From: Geomonas oryzisoli
GTDB taxonomy: Bacteria; Desulfobacterota; Desulfuromonadia; Geobacterales; Geobacteraceae
Length of the DNA stretch: 64,000 nt
Assembly: GCF_018986915.1 (NCBI RefSeq)
Contig: NZ_CP076723.1
Span: 4,368,228 to 4,432,227 of the forward strand
Reading direction: 5' to 3'
Shown: positions 8,254-17,162 of the stretch, piece by piece
How the letters are laid out: each line of letters opens with the position of its first letter
Numbering within the stretch: position 1 is the first letter of the stretch
Translations under genes and position numbers: made by a program
Notes under the pieces: model-generated
Seen by the model: only the letters and a program-made list of their open reading frames with translations
Databases searched by the model: none
What the model was told of the DNA's origin: nothing

Positions 8254-10095
8254 ATGGCCATAGACTGCGAAGATCAGGAGCTACTGGACGGCTTTCTCGC
8301 CGAAACCACCGAGCTCCTGGAAAAACTTGACGACGACCTGATCTCCCTGGAGAAGAGCCCGGAAGACGCCGACCTCATGAACCGGATCTTCCGATCCATC
8401 CACACGGTCAAGGGTGCCTCGAGCTTCCTGGGTTTCGACATGCTCGTCAAGGTCACGCACAAGACCGAGGACGTCCTGAACCGCCTGAGGAAGGTGGAAT
8501 TGACGCTCACCCCGGAGATCATGGACGTGATCCTCGAGGCGGTCGATCTCGTGAAGACCCTGGTGGCCGACATCAAGGGAGGCGACATCATTGAGAGGGA
8601 CCTGGAGGGGACGATCGCGAAGCTGATCCCCTTCCTCTCCGAGAACGCCGTGGAAGCGACCGTGCTCGCCCCCGTCTTCGCCCCCAAGGAGGAGAAGGAA
8701 GCGGCAGCCCCGGCCGCACCTGCTGAGCCCGCGGCTTCCCAGCAGGCGGAGGAGGCAGCGGCTGCACCCGCAGAGCCGCAGGGAGCAAAGGCGGAGCCCA
8801 AGGCCCAGCCTGCCGCCTCGCAGCAGGTGGCGCCAGCGCCGCAGCCCAAGCCCCAGCCGGTCAAGGAGCCCCAGAAGGCACCGGCCAAGGGGGGGGGCGA
8901 GGATCTCGCCGACAACTCCACGGTCAGGGTGGACGTGAAGCGCCTGGACGACCTGATGAACCAGGTGGGGGAGCTGGTGCTGGAGCGCAACCGCATGATC
9001 CAGCTGCACAGCGACTACCAGACCGGCCTCAATCCCGCCGAGTTCGGCGACGATTTCGGCAAGCTCTCCAAGCGGCTCAACTTCGTCACCTCGGAACTGC
9101 AGATGCAGGTCCTCAAGATGCGCATGCTTCCGGTGGAGAAGGTCTTCAAGAAGTTCCCGCGCATCGTCCGCAACCTGGCGCGCGACCTCGGCAAGGAGGT
9201 CGACCTGATCATCTACGGCGAGGAAACGGAGCTGGACCGCTCCGTGGTGGACGAGATCGGCGATCCGTTGATCCACCTGATCCGTAACGCCCTGGACCAC
9301 GGCCTGGAGACCCCGGACCAGCGACTCGCCGCCGGCAAGGACCGCACCGGCACGGTGGTCCTCTCCGCAGCCCACGAAGGGAACCAGATCGTGATCAGCA
9401 TCAAGGACGACGGCCGCGGCATCGACCCGGACAAGATCGCCCGCAAGGCCGTGGACAAAGGGCTGGTCACCGACGATCAGGTCGCCGCCATGGGGACCCG
9501 CGAGATCCTCGACCTCATCTTCCTCCCCGGCTTCTCCACCAAGGAGCAGACCACCGACCTTTCCGGGCGCGGCGTCGGCATGGACGTGGTGCGCACCAAC
9601 ATCCGGAAGCTCAACGGCATCATCGAGATCAAGAACGAGTTGGGGCGCGGCAGCGAGTTCATCCTGAAGCTCCCGCTTACCCTGGCCATCATCCAGTCCC
9701 TGCTGGTGGAGGTCGAGAAGGAGGTCTACTCGATCCCGCTGGCGTCGGTCATCGAGACCATGCGGGTCAGCAAGAAGGAGTTCCACATGATCGGCGGGCA
9801 GGAGGTGCTGAAACTGAGGGACTCGGTGCTGCCGCTTTTGAGGCTGCAGCAGACCTTCGGCTGCCACGAGGTCTACACCGACCGAGACACCTGCTACGTG
9901 GTCATCGTAGGGGTCGCAGAGAAGAGAATCGGCCTGATCGTCACCAGGCTGTTGGGGCAACAGGAGGTTGCCATCAAATCGCTGGGCAAGTTCCTGTCCA
10001 ACCTCCCGGGGATCGGCGGATCGACCATCATGGGAGACGGCAGGGTGGCGTTAATTGTTGATCCGATCGGACTGGTCGGCGGCGGAGCAGCCTGA
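8254..10095 (+). CDS. cheA: Chemotaxis histidine kinase CheA
   Basis: A 613-residue kinase. Residues 1-110 form the Hpt (P1) domain with phospho-acceptor His50 in RSIHTVKGASSFLGF. Residues 140-215 are an Ala/Pro/Gln/Glu-rich linker where CheA usually carries the CheY/CheB-docking P2 domain, so P2 seems to be absent. The dimerisation helices (P3) follow, then the HATPase domain with HLIRNALDHGLE (N box), DDGRGIDPDKI (G1) and GVGMDVV (G2), and a CheW-like P5 domain at the C-terminus. It phosphorylates response regulators under receptor control. No MCP or stand-alone cheY lies in this cluster. Confidence 0.95.
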   Translation: MAIDCEDQELLDGFLAETTELLEKLDDDLISLEKSPEDADLMNRIFRSIHTVKGASSFLGFDMLVKVTHKTEDVLNRLRKVELTLTPEIMDVILEAVDLVKTLVADIKGGDIIERDLEGTIAKLIPFLSENAVEATVLAPVFAPKEEKEAAAPAAPAEPAASQQAEEAAAAPAEPQGAKAEPKAQPAASQQVAPAPQPKPQPVKEPQKAPAKGGGEDLADNSTVRVDVKRLDDLMNQVGELVLERNRMIQLHSDYQTGLNPAEFGDDFGKLSKRLNFVTSELQMQVLKMRMLPVEKVFKKFPRIVRNLARDLGKEVDLIIYGEETELDRSVVDEIGDPLIHLIRNALDHGLETPDQRLAAGKDRTGTVVLSAAHEGNQIVISIKDDGRGIDPDKIARKAVDKGLVTDDQVAAMGTREILDLIFLPGFSTKEQTTDLSGRGVGMDVVRTNIRKLNGIIEIKNELGRGSEFILKLPLTLAIIQSLLVEVEKEVYSIPLASVIETMRVSKKEFHMIGGQEVLKLRDSVLPLLRLQQTFGCHEVYTDRDTCYVVIVGVAEKRIGLIVTRLLGQQEVAIKSLGKFLSNLPGIGGSTIMGDGRVALIVDPIGLVGGGAA

Positions 10096-10105
10096 GGGGA
10101 CGATA

Positions 10106-10978
10106 ATGGCATTAGACATGAAACCATTTGACGCTAAAAACGCCCCGAAGATTTCCGACAAGGATTTCGAACAGCTTCGGGACTACATATACAACGTCTG
10201 CGGCATCTACTTTCACAGCAGCAAGAAGTACTTCCTGGAAAGCAGGCTGGCCCGCAGGATGGAAGGAACCGGCTGCAAGACCCACGCGGACTACTACCAG
10301 TTCGTACGCAGCCCGGCCACCGGCAGGGCGGAACTGACCAAGCTCCTGGACGAGATCACCACCAACGAGACCTGCTTCTTCAGGAACATGCCCCAGTTGA
10401 ACGCGCTGGAAAACAAGTTCCTGCCTGAGATCATCGGGACCAAGGGGAAGATCGGGTTCAAGAAGCTGCGCATTTGGAGCGCCGGCTCCTCCTCGGGGGA
10501 GGAGGCCTACACCATGGCCATGATCCTGCTCGAGAAGCGCGCCGCACTCCTCAAGGACTGGATCATCGAGATCGTGGGGACCGACATCAACGAGACCGTG
10601 CTGGCCCAGGCCCGGGAAGGGGTCTACAACAGCTACTCGGTGCGCAACACCCCCGATTACTACCTGAAGAAGTACTTCAAGGAGGAGGCCCCGGGCCGGT
10701 TCGTGCTCTCCCCCGAGGTCAAGAAGCTGGCGACCTTCAGCCAGTTGAACCTCTACGACGACAACAAGATGCTCTTCATGAAGAGCTTCGACTTCATCTT
10801 CTGCGCCAACGTGCTCATCTACTTCGACACATCCTCGAAGAGCAAGGTAGTGCAGCACTTCTACAACAACCTGCAGCCGTATGGCTACTTCTTCGTGGGG
10901 CAGTCCGAGTCGCTGCACGGGGTGAACGACAAATTCAAGACCGTACACTTCCCGGGCGGGTTCACCTACAACAAGTGA
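10106..10978 (+). CDS. cheR: Chemotaxis methyltransferase CheR
   Basis: A 290-residue S-adenosylmethionine-dependent protein-glutamate methyltransferase that methylates chemoreceptors. Motifs: the N-terminal FHSSKKYFLESRLARRM segment, NETCFFRN, the SAM-binding IWSAGSSSGEEAYTMAM, GTDINETVLAQAREG and FCANVLIYFD. The ATG at 10106 was chosen because GAGGGGA precedes it; a longer frame from 10055 overlaps cheA without a ribosome binding site. It is 10 bp downstream of cheA. Confidence 0.95.
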   Translation: MALDMKPFDAKNAPKISDKDFEQLRDYIYNVCGIYFHSSKKYFLESRLARRMEGTGCKTHADYYQFVRSPATGRAELTKLLDEITTNETCFFRNMPQLNALENKFLPEIIGTKGKIGFKKLRIWSAGSSSGEEAYTMAMILLEKRAALLKDWIIEIVGTDINETVLAQAREGVYNSYSVRNTPDYYLKKYFKEEAPGRFVLSPEVKKLATFSQLNLYDDNKMLFMKSFDFIFCANVLIYFDTSSKSKVVQHFYNNLQPYGYFFVGQSESLHGVNDKFKTVHFPGGFTYNK

Positions 10979-10988
10979 GGATGATGCA

Positions 10989-11900
10989 ATGGAAAAAGCA
11001 GCCATGATGCAGACTGCCGAGGAGATGGTCGAGAGCTTCGTTGACCTCCCCACCATCCCGCACGTGGCCACCCGGGTGATCGAGCTCCTGGACCGTCCCG
11101 GGGTCGAGCTCGACGAGGTCGCCGACATGATCCTGGCGGACCAGGTGCTGGCGGCCCGGGTCATCAAGATGGTCAATTCGCCGCTGTACAAGCCGGCCAA
11201 CGAAATAAAATCCGTAAAAAGGGCCCTGATCTACCTGGGCTTCCGCCACATCCGCGAGCTCGCCTTCACCTGCTCCTTCGTCGACGTCTTCGAAGGGCGG
11301 GACGGCATCTTCGACGTCCGCAGTTTCTGGGAGCACTCCTTCGGCGTGGGCGTCGTTTCCAAGATCATCGCGCAACGGGTGCGTTACCCCGACACCGAAA
11401 AGGCCTACCTGGTGGGGATCGTGCACGACATCGGCGAGGTGTTTCTCTCCTACTACCGCCAGGACACCTTCCGCGCCCTGCTCGACTCGGTGAAGGGGCA
11501 GCCCTTCCGGCTGGTGGAAAAGGAGGCCGAGTACCTTGGCACCTCCCACAGCGAGATCGGCCTGTGCATCGCCAAGAAATGGAACTTCCCGGCCGACTAC
11601 TGCGAAGTGATCGGGCTGCACCACGACCCGGAGCAGGCGGTCCTCGATCCGACCCTGTGCGCCATCGTCAACCTGGCCGACCTGTTCTGCTCGGTGCGCC
11701 AGCTTGACTACGGCGGCAACTCCTGGGTTTCCTTCAACCTCGCCGAAGAGAAGGCCTGGGCGATCCTCAAGTCCTATGCGCCCAACCTCGCCGACCTCGA
11801 CGTGGAGCGCTTCTGCTACGAACTGGACGACCGCGTCCCCGAGATCCAGGACATGGTCAAATCGATCTTCCAAGGCATAGGAGCCAAAGAAACGTCATGA
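10989..11900 (+). CDS. HDOD-domain signalling protein
   Basis: A 303-residue protein dominated by an HDOD domain (about residues 18-215): LPTIPHVATRVIELLD, DMILADQVLAARVIKMVNSPLY, SVKRALIYLGFRHIRELA and, more C-terminally, GIVHDIGEVFLSYY. HDOD proteins are degenerate relatives of HD phosphodiesterases and act as regulatory adaptors; here HDIGE keeps an HD pair, so residual activity cannot be excluded. It lies between cheR and cheB and its TGA overlaps the cheB ATG, so it is translated with the chemotaxis genes and probably acts with them. Its biochemical role is unknown. Confidence 0.9.
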   Translation: MEKAAMMQTAEEMVESFVDLPTIPHVATRVIELLDRPGVELDEVADMILADQVLAARVIKMVNSPLYKPANEIKSVKRALIYLGFRHIRELAFTCSFVDVFEGRDGIFDVRSFWEHSFGVGVVSKIIAQRVRYPDTEKAYLVGIVHDIGEVFLSYYRQDTFRALLDSVKGQPFRLVEKEAEYLGTSHSEIGLCIAKKWNFPADYCEVIGLHHDPEQAVLDPTLCAIVNLADLFCSVRQLDYGGNSWVSFNLAEEKAWAILKSYAPNLADLDVERFCYELDDRVPEIQDMVKSIFQGIGAKETS

Positions 11901-12967
11901 TCCCCGCAACGTCGAGCAAACTGAAGGTACTGATCGTCGACGACTCCTCCTTCATGAGGATGGCGATCCGCGGCATTCTCACCAAGGCCCCCGGCGTGGA
12001 GATCGTCGGCATCGCGGCCGACGGCATGGAAGGGGTGGAAAAGGCCCTGGCTCTGAAGCCGGACCTGATCACCATGGATGTGGAGATGCCGCGCATGGAC
12101 GGCATCGCCGCGCTGAAGCAGATCATGGCCAAGCAGCCCACCCGGGTGCTCATGGTCTCCACACTCACCTGTGAAGGGGCGCGGGCCACCTTCGAAGCGC
12201 TGGAATCCGGCGCCATCGACTACGTCCCCAAGAACGTCAGCGACTGCAAGGACGCCCAGGCCACGTTCCAGAAGGCGCTCCTTGAGAAGGTGCGTGAGGC
12301 CTCGGTCTCCGCCATCCCCAGACGAGCCGGCATCGGCATGGTGCAGCGCGTCGCCCCGCCCGTCCAGGTGCGCCCGTCCCAGTTCGCCAACCGCCGCATA
12401 GGTTACGTCGGCATCGGCGCCTCTACCGGGGGGCCGGTGGCGCTCCAGGAAGTCATCTCCCGCATCCCGGTCAATTTCCCGCACGGCATCGTGGTGGCCA
12501 TCCACATGCCCAAGGCTTTCACCGGCCCTTACGCCGAGCGGCTCAACGCCAAGTGTTCGTTATCGATCAGGGAAGCGGTCGACGGCGACATCGTCAAGGG
12601 GGGGCAGGTGCTGATCGCCCCGGGCGGGATGCACACCAGCCTGGTCAGGCAGGGGAGCAACATCGTGGTGAAGACCTCGCCCACCAGCGAGTTCCCCCAG
12701 TACATCTACATCCCCTCGGTGGACCAAATGATCACCTCCATGGCGGACGCGAGCAACGGCGCCATGCTCGGGGTTATCCTCACCGGGATGGGGAACGACG
12801 GCTTCAAGGGGATGAAACATCTGAAGGAAAAGGGAGGGATCACCCTGGTGCAGAACGAGGCGACCTCCACCATCTACGGCATGCCGCGGGCGTGCATCGA
12901 CGGCAAGGTGGCCGACGTGGTGCTCCCGCTGGAGCAGATCGGTTTCGAGATCGGCAAGATAGGTTAA
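11897..12967 (+). CDS. cheB: Chemotaxis response regulator / protein-glutamate methylesterase CheB
   Basis: A 356-residue two-domain protein. The receiver domain has the acidic pair D15/D16 and phospho-acceptor D61 in ITMDVEMPRMDG; the methylesterase domain carries the Ser-His-Asp triad at S176 (GIGASTGGP), H203 (AIHMPKAFTGPY) and D301 (GMGNDGFKG). It removes methyl groups or deamidates receptor glutamates when phosphorylated by CheA. The ATGA overlap with the HDOD gene implies translational coupling. It is the last gene of the operon. Confidence 0.95.
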   Translation: MIPATSSKLKVLIVDDSSFMRMAIRGILTKAPGVEIVGIAADGMEGVEKALALKPDLITMDVEMPRMDGIAALKQIMAKQPTRVLMVSTLTCEGARATFEALESGAIDYVPKNVSDCKDAQATFQKALLEKVREASVSAIPRRAGIGMVQRVAPPVQVRPSQFANRRIGYVGIGASTGGPVALQEVISRIPVNFPHGIVVAIHMPKAFTGPYAERLNAKCSLSIREAVDGDIVKGGQVLIAPGGMHTSLVRQGSNIVVKTSPTSEFPQYIYIPSVDQMITSMADASNGAMLGVILTGMGNDGFKGMKHLKEKGGITLVQNEATSTIYGMPRACIDGKVADVVLPLEQIGFEIGKIG

Positions 12968-12985
12968 CGACCGGCTCCTGGTCCG

Positions 12986-13273
12986 TCAGCGTTGCGCGCG
13001 GATCAGGAGTCCCCCTTCACTCTCCTCCACACTGCAGCGCGAGAACCCCTGACGTTTCAATCTGAATAAGACCACGGACGCCGCCAGCGGCCGGCACTGC
13101 GGCACGAACAGCCGCACCTCACCTTTGCTGTCCAGGTAGAGCCCCATTCCCCTGCCGATATCGTCCGGCTCGCACGGCCTCACCTCGCCCGGCTGCGTCG
13201 GCTGCGGCGCGCCGCCACGAGGCGGCAGGACCAGTCGCCAGATAAGTTCCAGGGTTCTCAACGTTCTTTTCAT
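12986..13273 (-). CDS. Hypothetical protein, 95 residues, coupled to EamA gene
   Basis: A small protein (start ATG at 13273, stop at 12986) that overlaps the upstream EamA transporter gene by four bases (ATGA), which argues that it is real and translationally coupled. It starts with a basic amphipathic stretch (MKRTLRTLELIWRLVLPP), then a short Pro-rich segment and a basic/hydrophobic C-terminal region with three cysteines (C35, C60, C80). No known domain was recognised. A much longer frame covering it is only a shadow of the transporter. Confidence 0.6.
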   Translation of the reverse strand: MKRTLRTLELIWRLVLPPRGGAPQPTQPGEVRPCEPDDIGRGMGLYLDSKGEVRLFVPQCRPLAASVVLFRLKRQGFSRCSVEESEGGLLIRAQR

Positions 13274-14268
13274 GCTCTCGCCTCGCCTTGCCCGGCGCCT
13301 TCCGAGGTATTTCCCACACCCTCGGCCGGCAACGGCTGTGGATTCTTCCCGTCCGGCCTCACGTTGACCCGGCTCCCCAAGTAGACCCCGGCGACCACCA
13401 GCATGCCGCCCACGAGCTGCGGCAGCACCACCCTTTCCCCGAGAAAGAACGCGGCCTGCAGCGCCCCGAAGAACGGCACCAGGTTGACGAAGACGGCGGC
13501 CCGCGACGCCCCGATTCGCCCAACGCCCTGGTACCACCAGACGAAACCCACCACCGTTCCGAGCAGTGCCAGTTGCAGGATGGCGAGCCAGCCCACCAGG
13601 GTGAAGGAAGGCATGCGCCCGCCTATGACGGCGTGCTCCAGCAGCGCCGCCGGGACCAGGAGCATGGTCCCGAACAGGGCGGCGTAGGCGGTGGCGGCCA
13701 GCGGCGTGAACCGGGACAGCGCCTTCTTGCCCAGGATCGAGTAGAGCGCCCAGCACAGCGGTGCGCCCAGCATGATGAGGTCCCCCTTGTTGAAGGCGAA
13801 GCCGGCGAGGACGGCCCACGAGCCCTTGGAGATGACCACGGAGACACCAAGGAGCGAGACCAGCAGGCCAACCCCCTGGGTCAGGGTGACCCGCTCCCTG
13901 AGCCAGAGCGCCGACAGGACCGCAGTGATGAGGGGGTTGATGGCGACGATGAGCGCGCCGCTGGTGGCGGTGGTCAGCTTGAGGCCGGTGAAAAAGACGG
14001 CGTTGTAGCAGAAGATGCCGGTGACGCCCAGGCTGAATAGAAGGGCAAGCTCCCGCACCCCCTTGGGCACCGGGAAGGGTTTCCCCTCTTTGCCCGCATA
14101 CCAGGCGGTAAGCGCGATCAGGCAGGTCCCGGCTATTGAGAAGCGGCAGGTGGCCGCGAAGAAAGGAGGCGCCTCTTTTACCGCCAGACGCGCCGCGACG
14201 AAGGTGCCGCCCCAGAAAAAGGTGGTCAGCACCAGCTTCAGATATACCGATTTAAGATTACCAGTCAT
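13270..14268 (-). CDS. EamA/DMT-family transporter
   Basis: A 332-residue membrane protein with ten predicted TM segments in two EamA repeats. It begins with FFWGGTFVAARLA and has ATSGALIVAINPLITAVLSA at the end of the first repeat and SRAAVFVNLVPFFGALQA in the second, all typical of 10-TMS drug/metabolite exporters. A hydrophilic tail of about 40 residues follows TM10. The substrate is unknown. It is distinct from the EamA protein at 174-1088. The four-base overlap with the 95-residue gene downstream suggests co-expression. Confidence 0.88.
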   Translation of the reverse strand: MTGNLKSVYLKLVLTTFFWGGTFVAARLAVKEAPPFFAATCRFSIAGTCLIALTAWYAGKEGKPFPVPKGVRELALLFSLGVTGIFCYNAVFFTGLKLTTATSGALIVAINPLITAVLSALWLRERVTLTQGVGLLVSLLGVSVVISKGSWAVLAGFAFNKGDLIMLGAPLCWALYSILGKKALSRFTPLAATAYAALFGTMLLVPAALLEHAVIGGRMPSFTLVGWLAILQLALLGTVVGFVWWYQGVGRIGASRAAVFVNLVPFFGALQAAFFLGERVVLPQLVGGMLVVAGVYLGSRVNVRPDGKNPQPLPAEGVGNTSEGAGQGEARA

Positions 14269-14357
14269 GCCGACAGCACCCCGCCTAAGTCTTCACGGCG
14301 AAGCGCTGCACCTCTAGAGAAACTTCCTTCCCTCACTACCCCTCCAACCGCGGTCTG

Positions 14358-15377
14358 TCAGAACCAGCGGATCACTTCATGTTCCATATCGATCTGATAA
14401 CGGTACTTGCGCAGGAAATCCATCCCGAGCAGGCCGTCGTGCATGCCTGAGCTGCCGCTGTAGGAGATCAGTTCCACCTCCATCGGGGCGCGGGCGTAGG
14501 GGCCGACGGTTACAGCGTCGACGCGGACGATCCTGGAGCGTACCACCCTGCCGTCGGCCAACTCCGCCTGCGCGTTCGCGGCAGAGCGTAAATCAATGGG
14601 GAGCCTGTTGGCAACACTTTCGTGCAGCGCCGTCCTGGTGGCGCCGGTGTCGAGGATAAGTTCCAACCTGACCGCCTGCCCCCCATGCTTCACGGTCACC
14701 GGGACCAGCACCTGGTTGTCCACCACGCGCACCTTGGTGACATCGCCGGCGGGCGCAGTCGTCACCGTCGCGGTGGACCGTTCCTGACGCTGGGAGGGCT
14801 GTTCCGCCCTCCCCTTCTGCTCTCCTGCCCCCTCCTGCTCCGCCGTCGCCGGCACGGCTTCGTGAGGCTGTGGCTGCCCTTTGGGCTCGACCTCTTCCGC
14901 GATCTGCTGCTCCTGGGCAAGCTGGGCCTGCTCGCTGGAACCGTAGGGCCAGAGCAGGTAATACATGAGCCCCGCCACCGCCAAAAGCCCTGCCAGCCCC
15001 GCAAGGGTCCTTGCCGGCGGTGCCTGTCCGGCACGGCAGTCCTGCCGCACGGCGAGTTCCCGGGCATAGGCGGCCAGCTTCTTTCTGATCAGGGCATCCG
15101 GGCACACCTCGGCAAGCTTGGCAACAGCGCCCCCCGCACGTCCATCCCCTTCCTTGATCAGGGGGATGGCAATGGAACTTACCAGGTCCATGACCACATC
15201 CTGCAGACGGCCATACCCCTGCCTCCCCTCGGCCTGCCCAAGAGCCGGGAAGACGACCCGCTCCACATCGCAGAGCGCCGCGATCAGCAGTTCGTGCCTG
15301 GTGGAGGCATCGGTGCTCTCCCGCAGCTCAAGCGCGACCCTTTCCTTTATCCCCCTGCACAGATGCTCGAGATCCAT
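14358..15377 (-). CDS. Membrane-anchored retropepsin-like aspartic protease
   Basis: A 339-residue protein. An N-terminal helical domain of about 130 residues (cytosolic side) is followed by one TM segment (LAGLLAVAGLMYYLLW), a long Glu/Gln/Pro-rich linker, and a C-terminal clan AA domain with the single catalytic motif LILDTGATRT, flap region and LLGMDFL. One DTG per chain means that activity would need a homodimer, as in retropepsins. The protease domain would face the periplasm. The start at 15377 is preferred over a frame extension to 15413 because GGGGGA lies six bases upstream. Substrate unknown. Confidence 0.82.
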   Translation of the reverse strand: MDLEHLCRGIKERVALELRESTDASTRHELLIAALCDVERVVFPALGQAEGRQGYGRLQDVVMDLVSSIAIPLIKEGDGRAGGAVAKLAEVCPDALIRKKLAAYARELAVRQDCRAGQAPPARTLAGLAGLLAVAGLMYYLLWPYGSSEQAQLAQEQQIAEEVEPKGQPQPHEAVPATAEQEGAGEQKGRAEQPSQRQERSTATVTTAPAGDVTKVRVVDNQVLVPVTVKHGGQAVRLELILDTGATRTALHESVANRLPIDLRSAANAQAELADGRVVRSRIVRVDAVTVGPYARAPMEVELISYSGSSGMHDGLLGMDFLRKYRYQIDMEHEVIRWF

Positions 15378-15512
15378 AGCGATCCCCCACGGCAGCACGA
15401 GTCCGCGACGCATGGCAACTATTCGGCAACTTCAGGAAATTCTAGCGTATTATGGCCAACTCTGCGCTGGTGACCGTCTAGGGAAAAATAGCAGCCGACT
15501 TTCGGGAAACCG

Positions 15513-16898
15513 TCAACGACTCTCTTCTCCCGCCTCGTGCTCCCCCACGGCGGCACCGTCCATGGCGGTGGCGAGCCGCAGGACATAGAGCAGGATGACG
15601 CAGGCCGCGCCCCAGGTGATCAGCAGAATGCCGCACCAGATGCCGGTAAGCCCCCAGCCGAGCAGGTCGGCCATCAGGTAGAACACCGGGATCGGGAACA
15701 CGATCTGCCGGGCGAGGCCGATCACCAGCGGGAAGACTGGTCGTTTCAGCCCCTGCAGCACGGCAACGCTGGTGTAGAGGATGACGTAGGCGGTGAAGAC
15801 GAATGCCTCGATGTGCAGGTAGTGCACGCCGAGGTCCACCACCACGGGGTCCTTGGTGAAAAGTGACATCAGCGGGCGGGCAGCGAGGAAGACGGCGGCC
15901 GTGCCCAAACTCATCAGGGTCATGCCGACACGCAGCGAAGTCCGTATGGTCTGCACCACGCGCTCTATCTGCCGTGCCCCGCTGTTTTGCGCCACCAGCG
16001 CCAGGGTAGCAACATTCATCCCCATGACCGGCAGCAGTGCGATCTGCTCGATCCTGGTACCGATGCCGTAGGCGGCGACCGCGTCGCTGCCGAAGCGGGC
16101 CACGAAGCGGGTGATGACGAAGATGCCGATAGCGACGGTCATCATGTTGAGGCTGGACGGGAATCCCAGCTTGGCCAGCTGGAAGTAGGCGTGCCGGTCC
16201 GGAACCAATTCGGGCAGGCGGAAGTGTCTGAGCATGCCGGACTGCCTGACCCGCATCAGCATGTAGCAGTTGCCGATAGCCTGGACGAACACCGTGGCCC
16301 ACGCGATGCCGGGCAGCCCCATGGCGGGGACGCCAAGGCCGCCGTACATGAACCAGGGGTCGAAGGCCAGGTTCAGGAAGAAGCCGAGCACCAGGTAGTT
16401 GCGAAAGCTGCGGCTGTCTCCGGTCGCGTTCAGGATCGCGTTCAGGACGTAGTTGACCAGGAAGAAGACGCTGCCGGTGAAGATGCACCCCATGTACTGC
16501 AGGGCCAGTTCCAGCACAGTGCCGTGGGCGCCCAAAAGGCCAAAGAGAAAGGGGGCGGCGGTAAGCCCTAATGCCGTCAGCAGGAGCCCGTGCAGCAATC
16601 CGAAGGAGAGGGTTTGGCCGGCGAGGTGGCGCGCACCTTCGCGGTCTCCGGCGCCGAGGGCGTGCCCGATAAGCGAAGTGGCACCAGTGGAGATGCCGGC
16701 CCCGATGGCGATGATCAGGAAGAAGACCGGAAACGAGAGGGAGAGCGCCGCCAGGGCGTCCGTGGAGATGCGGCCGCCGTAGAAGGTGTCCACCACGTTG
16801 AACATGGTGTTGAAGAAGTAGCCCACGCTGGTCGGCAGCGCGATCTTGCGGATCAGGCCGGGTATGGGTTGGTTCAGCAGGTCGTGACCATGGTTCAT
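15513..16898 (-). CDS. MATE-family efflux transporter
   Basis: A 461-residue membrane protein with 12 hydrophobic segments. It starts with LLNQPIPGLIRKIALPTSVGYFFNTMFNVVDTFY-type sequence (only partly quoted: PTSVGYFFNTMFNVVDTF) and has AGISTGATSLIGHALGAGDR, both MatE hallmarks, plus the second-half LTKDPV loop. It exchanges cationic compounds for Na+ or H+. Length is usual. It stands alone, followed upstream by a repeat-rich gap. The specific substrate cannot be inferred. Confidence 0.92.
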   Translation of the reverse strand: MNHGHDLLNQPIPGLIRKIALPTSVGYFFNTMFNVVDTFYGGRISTDALAALSLSFPVFFLIIAIGAGISTGATSLIGHALGAGDREGARHLAGQTLSFGLLHGLLLTALGLTAAPFLFGLLGAHGTVLELALQYMGCIFTGSVFFLVNYVLNAILNATGDSRSFRNYLVLGFFLNLAFDPWFMYGGLGVPAMGLPGIAWATVFVQAIGNCYMLMRVRQSGMLRHFRLPELVPDRHAYFQLAKLGFPSSLNMMTVAIGIFVITRFVARFGSDAVAAYGIGTRIEQIALLPVMGMNVATLALVAQNSGARQIERVVQTIRTSLRVGMTLMSLGTAAVFLAARPLMSLFTKDPVVVDLGVHYLHIEAFVFTAYVILYTSVAVLQGLKRPVFPLVIGLARQIVFPIPVFYLMADLLGWGLTGIWCGILLITWGAACVILLYVLRLATAMDGAAVGEHEAGEESR

Positions 16899-16930
16899 GG
16901 AGCCCTCAATACGCGGCCTTCGCAGGCATG

Positions 16931-17076
16931 TTTCCCCCTCCCTGTCCCTCCCCCTCCGGGGGAGGGGACGCGTGAGCCAGGGCAGCGATTTGTCCGGCTG
17001 CCCCTCGCTTGAGCAGCATCGGGTTCCTAAGCTCCTCCCCCCGGAGGGGGGAGGCTGGGAGGGGGGCAGGTTGGCT
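16931..17076. repeat. Paired GC-rich repeat block (family A)
   Basis: Two arms in opposite orientation: 16931-16970 (CCCCTCCCTGTCCCTCCCCC then CTCCGGGGGAGGGGACG) and 17031-17076 (CTCCTCCCCCCGGAGGGGGG then AGGCTGGGAGGGGGGC). Each arm holds its own CTCC...GGAG palindrome. The same arrangement recurs at 25890, 27190/27404, 29420/29497, 31553/31607, 37300/37362 and 40893/40936. Confidence 0.85.
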
Positions 17077-17110
17077 GTCTCAAGGCCTCAAGCTTACACG
17101 CCCTCCGGGC

Positions 17111-17138
17111 AAAAAAAAAGAGCGGCGAGGCCGCTCTT
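17111..17138 (-). terminator. Intrinsic terminator of the ATP synthase operon
   Basis: Read on the minus strand, AAGAGCGGC, a CTC loop and GCCGCTCTT are followed by a run of nine T. It lies 24 bp after the atpC stop codon and ends the operon transcript. Confidence 0.92.
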
Positions 17139-17162
17139 CTCATTTGTTTCTGTGTCGGACGC

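Noticed and set aside
8281-9960. 559-codon minus-strand frame opposite cheA
   Set aside because: A shadow of cheA; low complexity and no motif.
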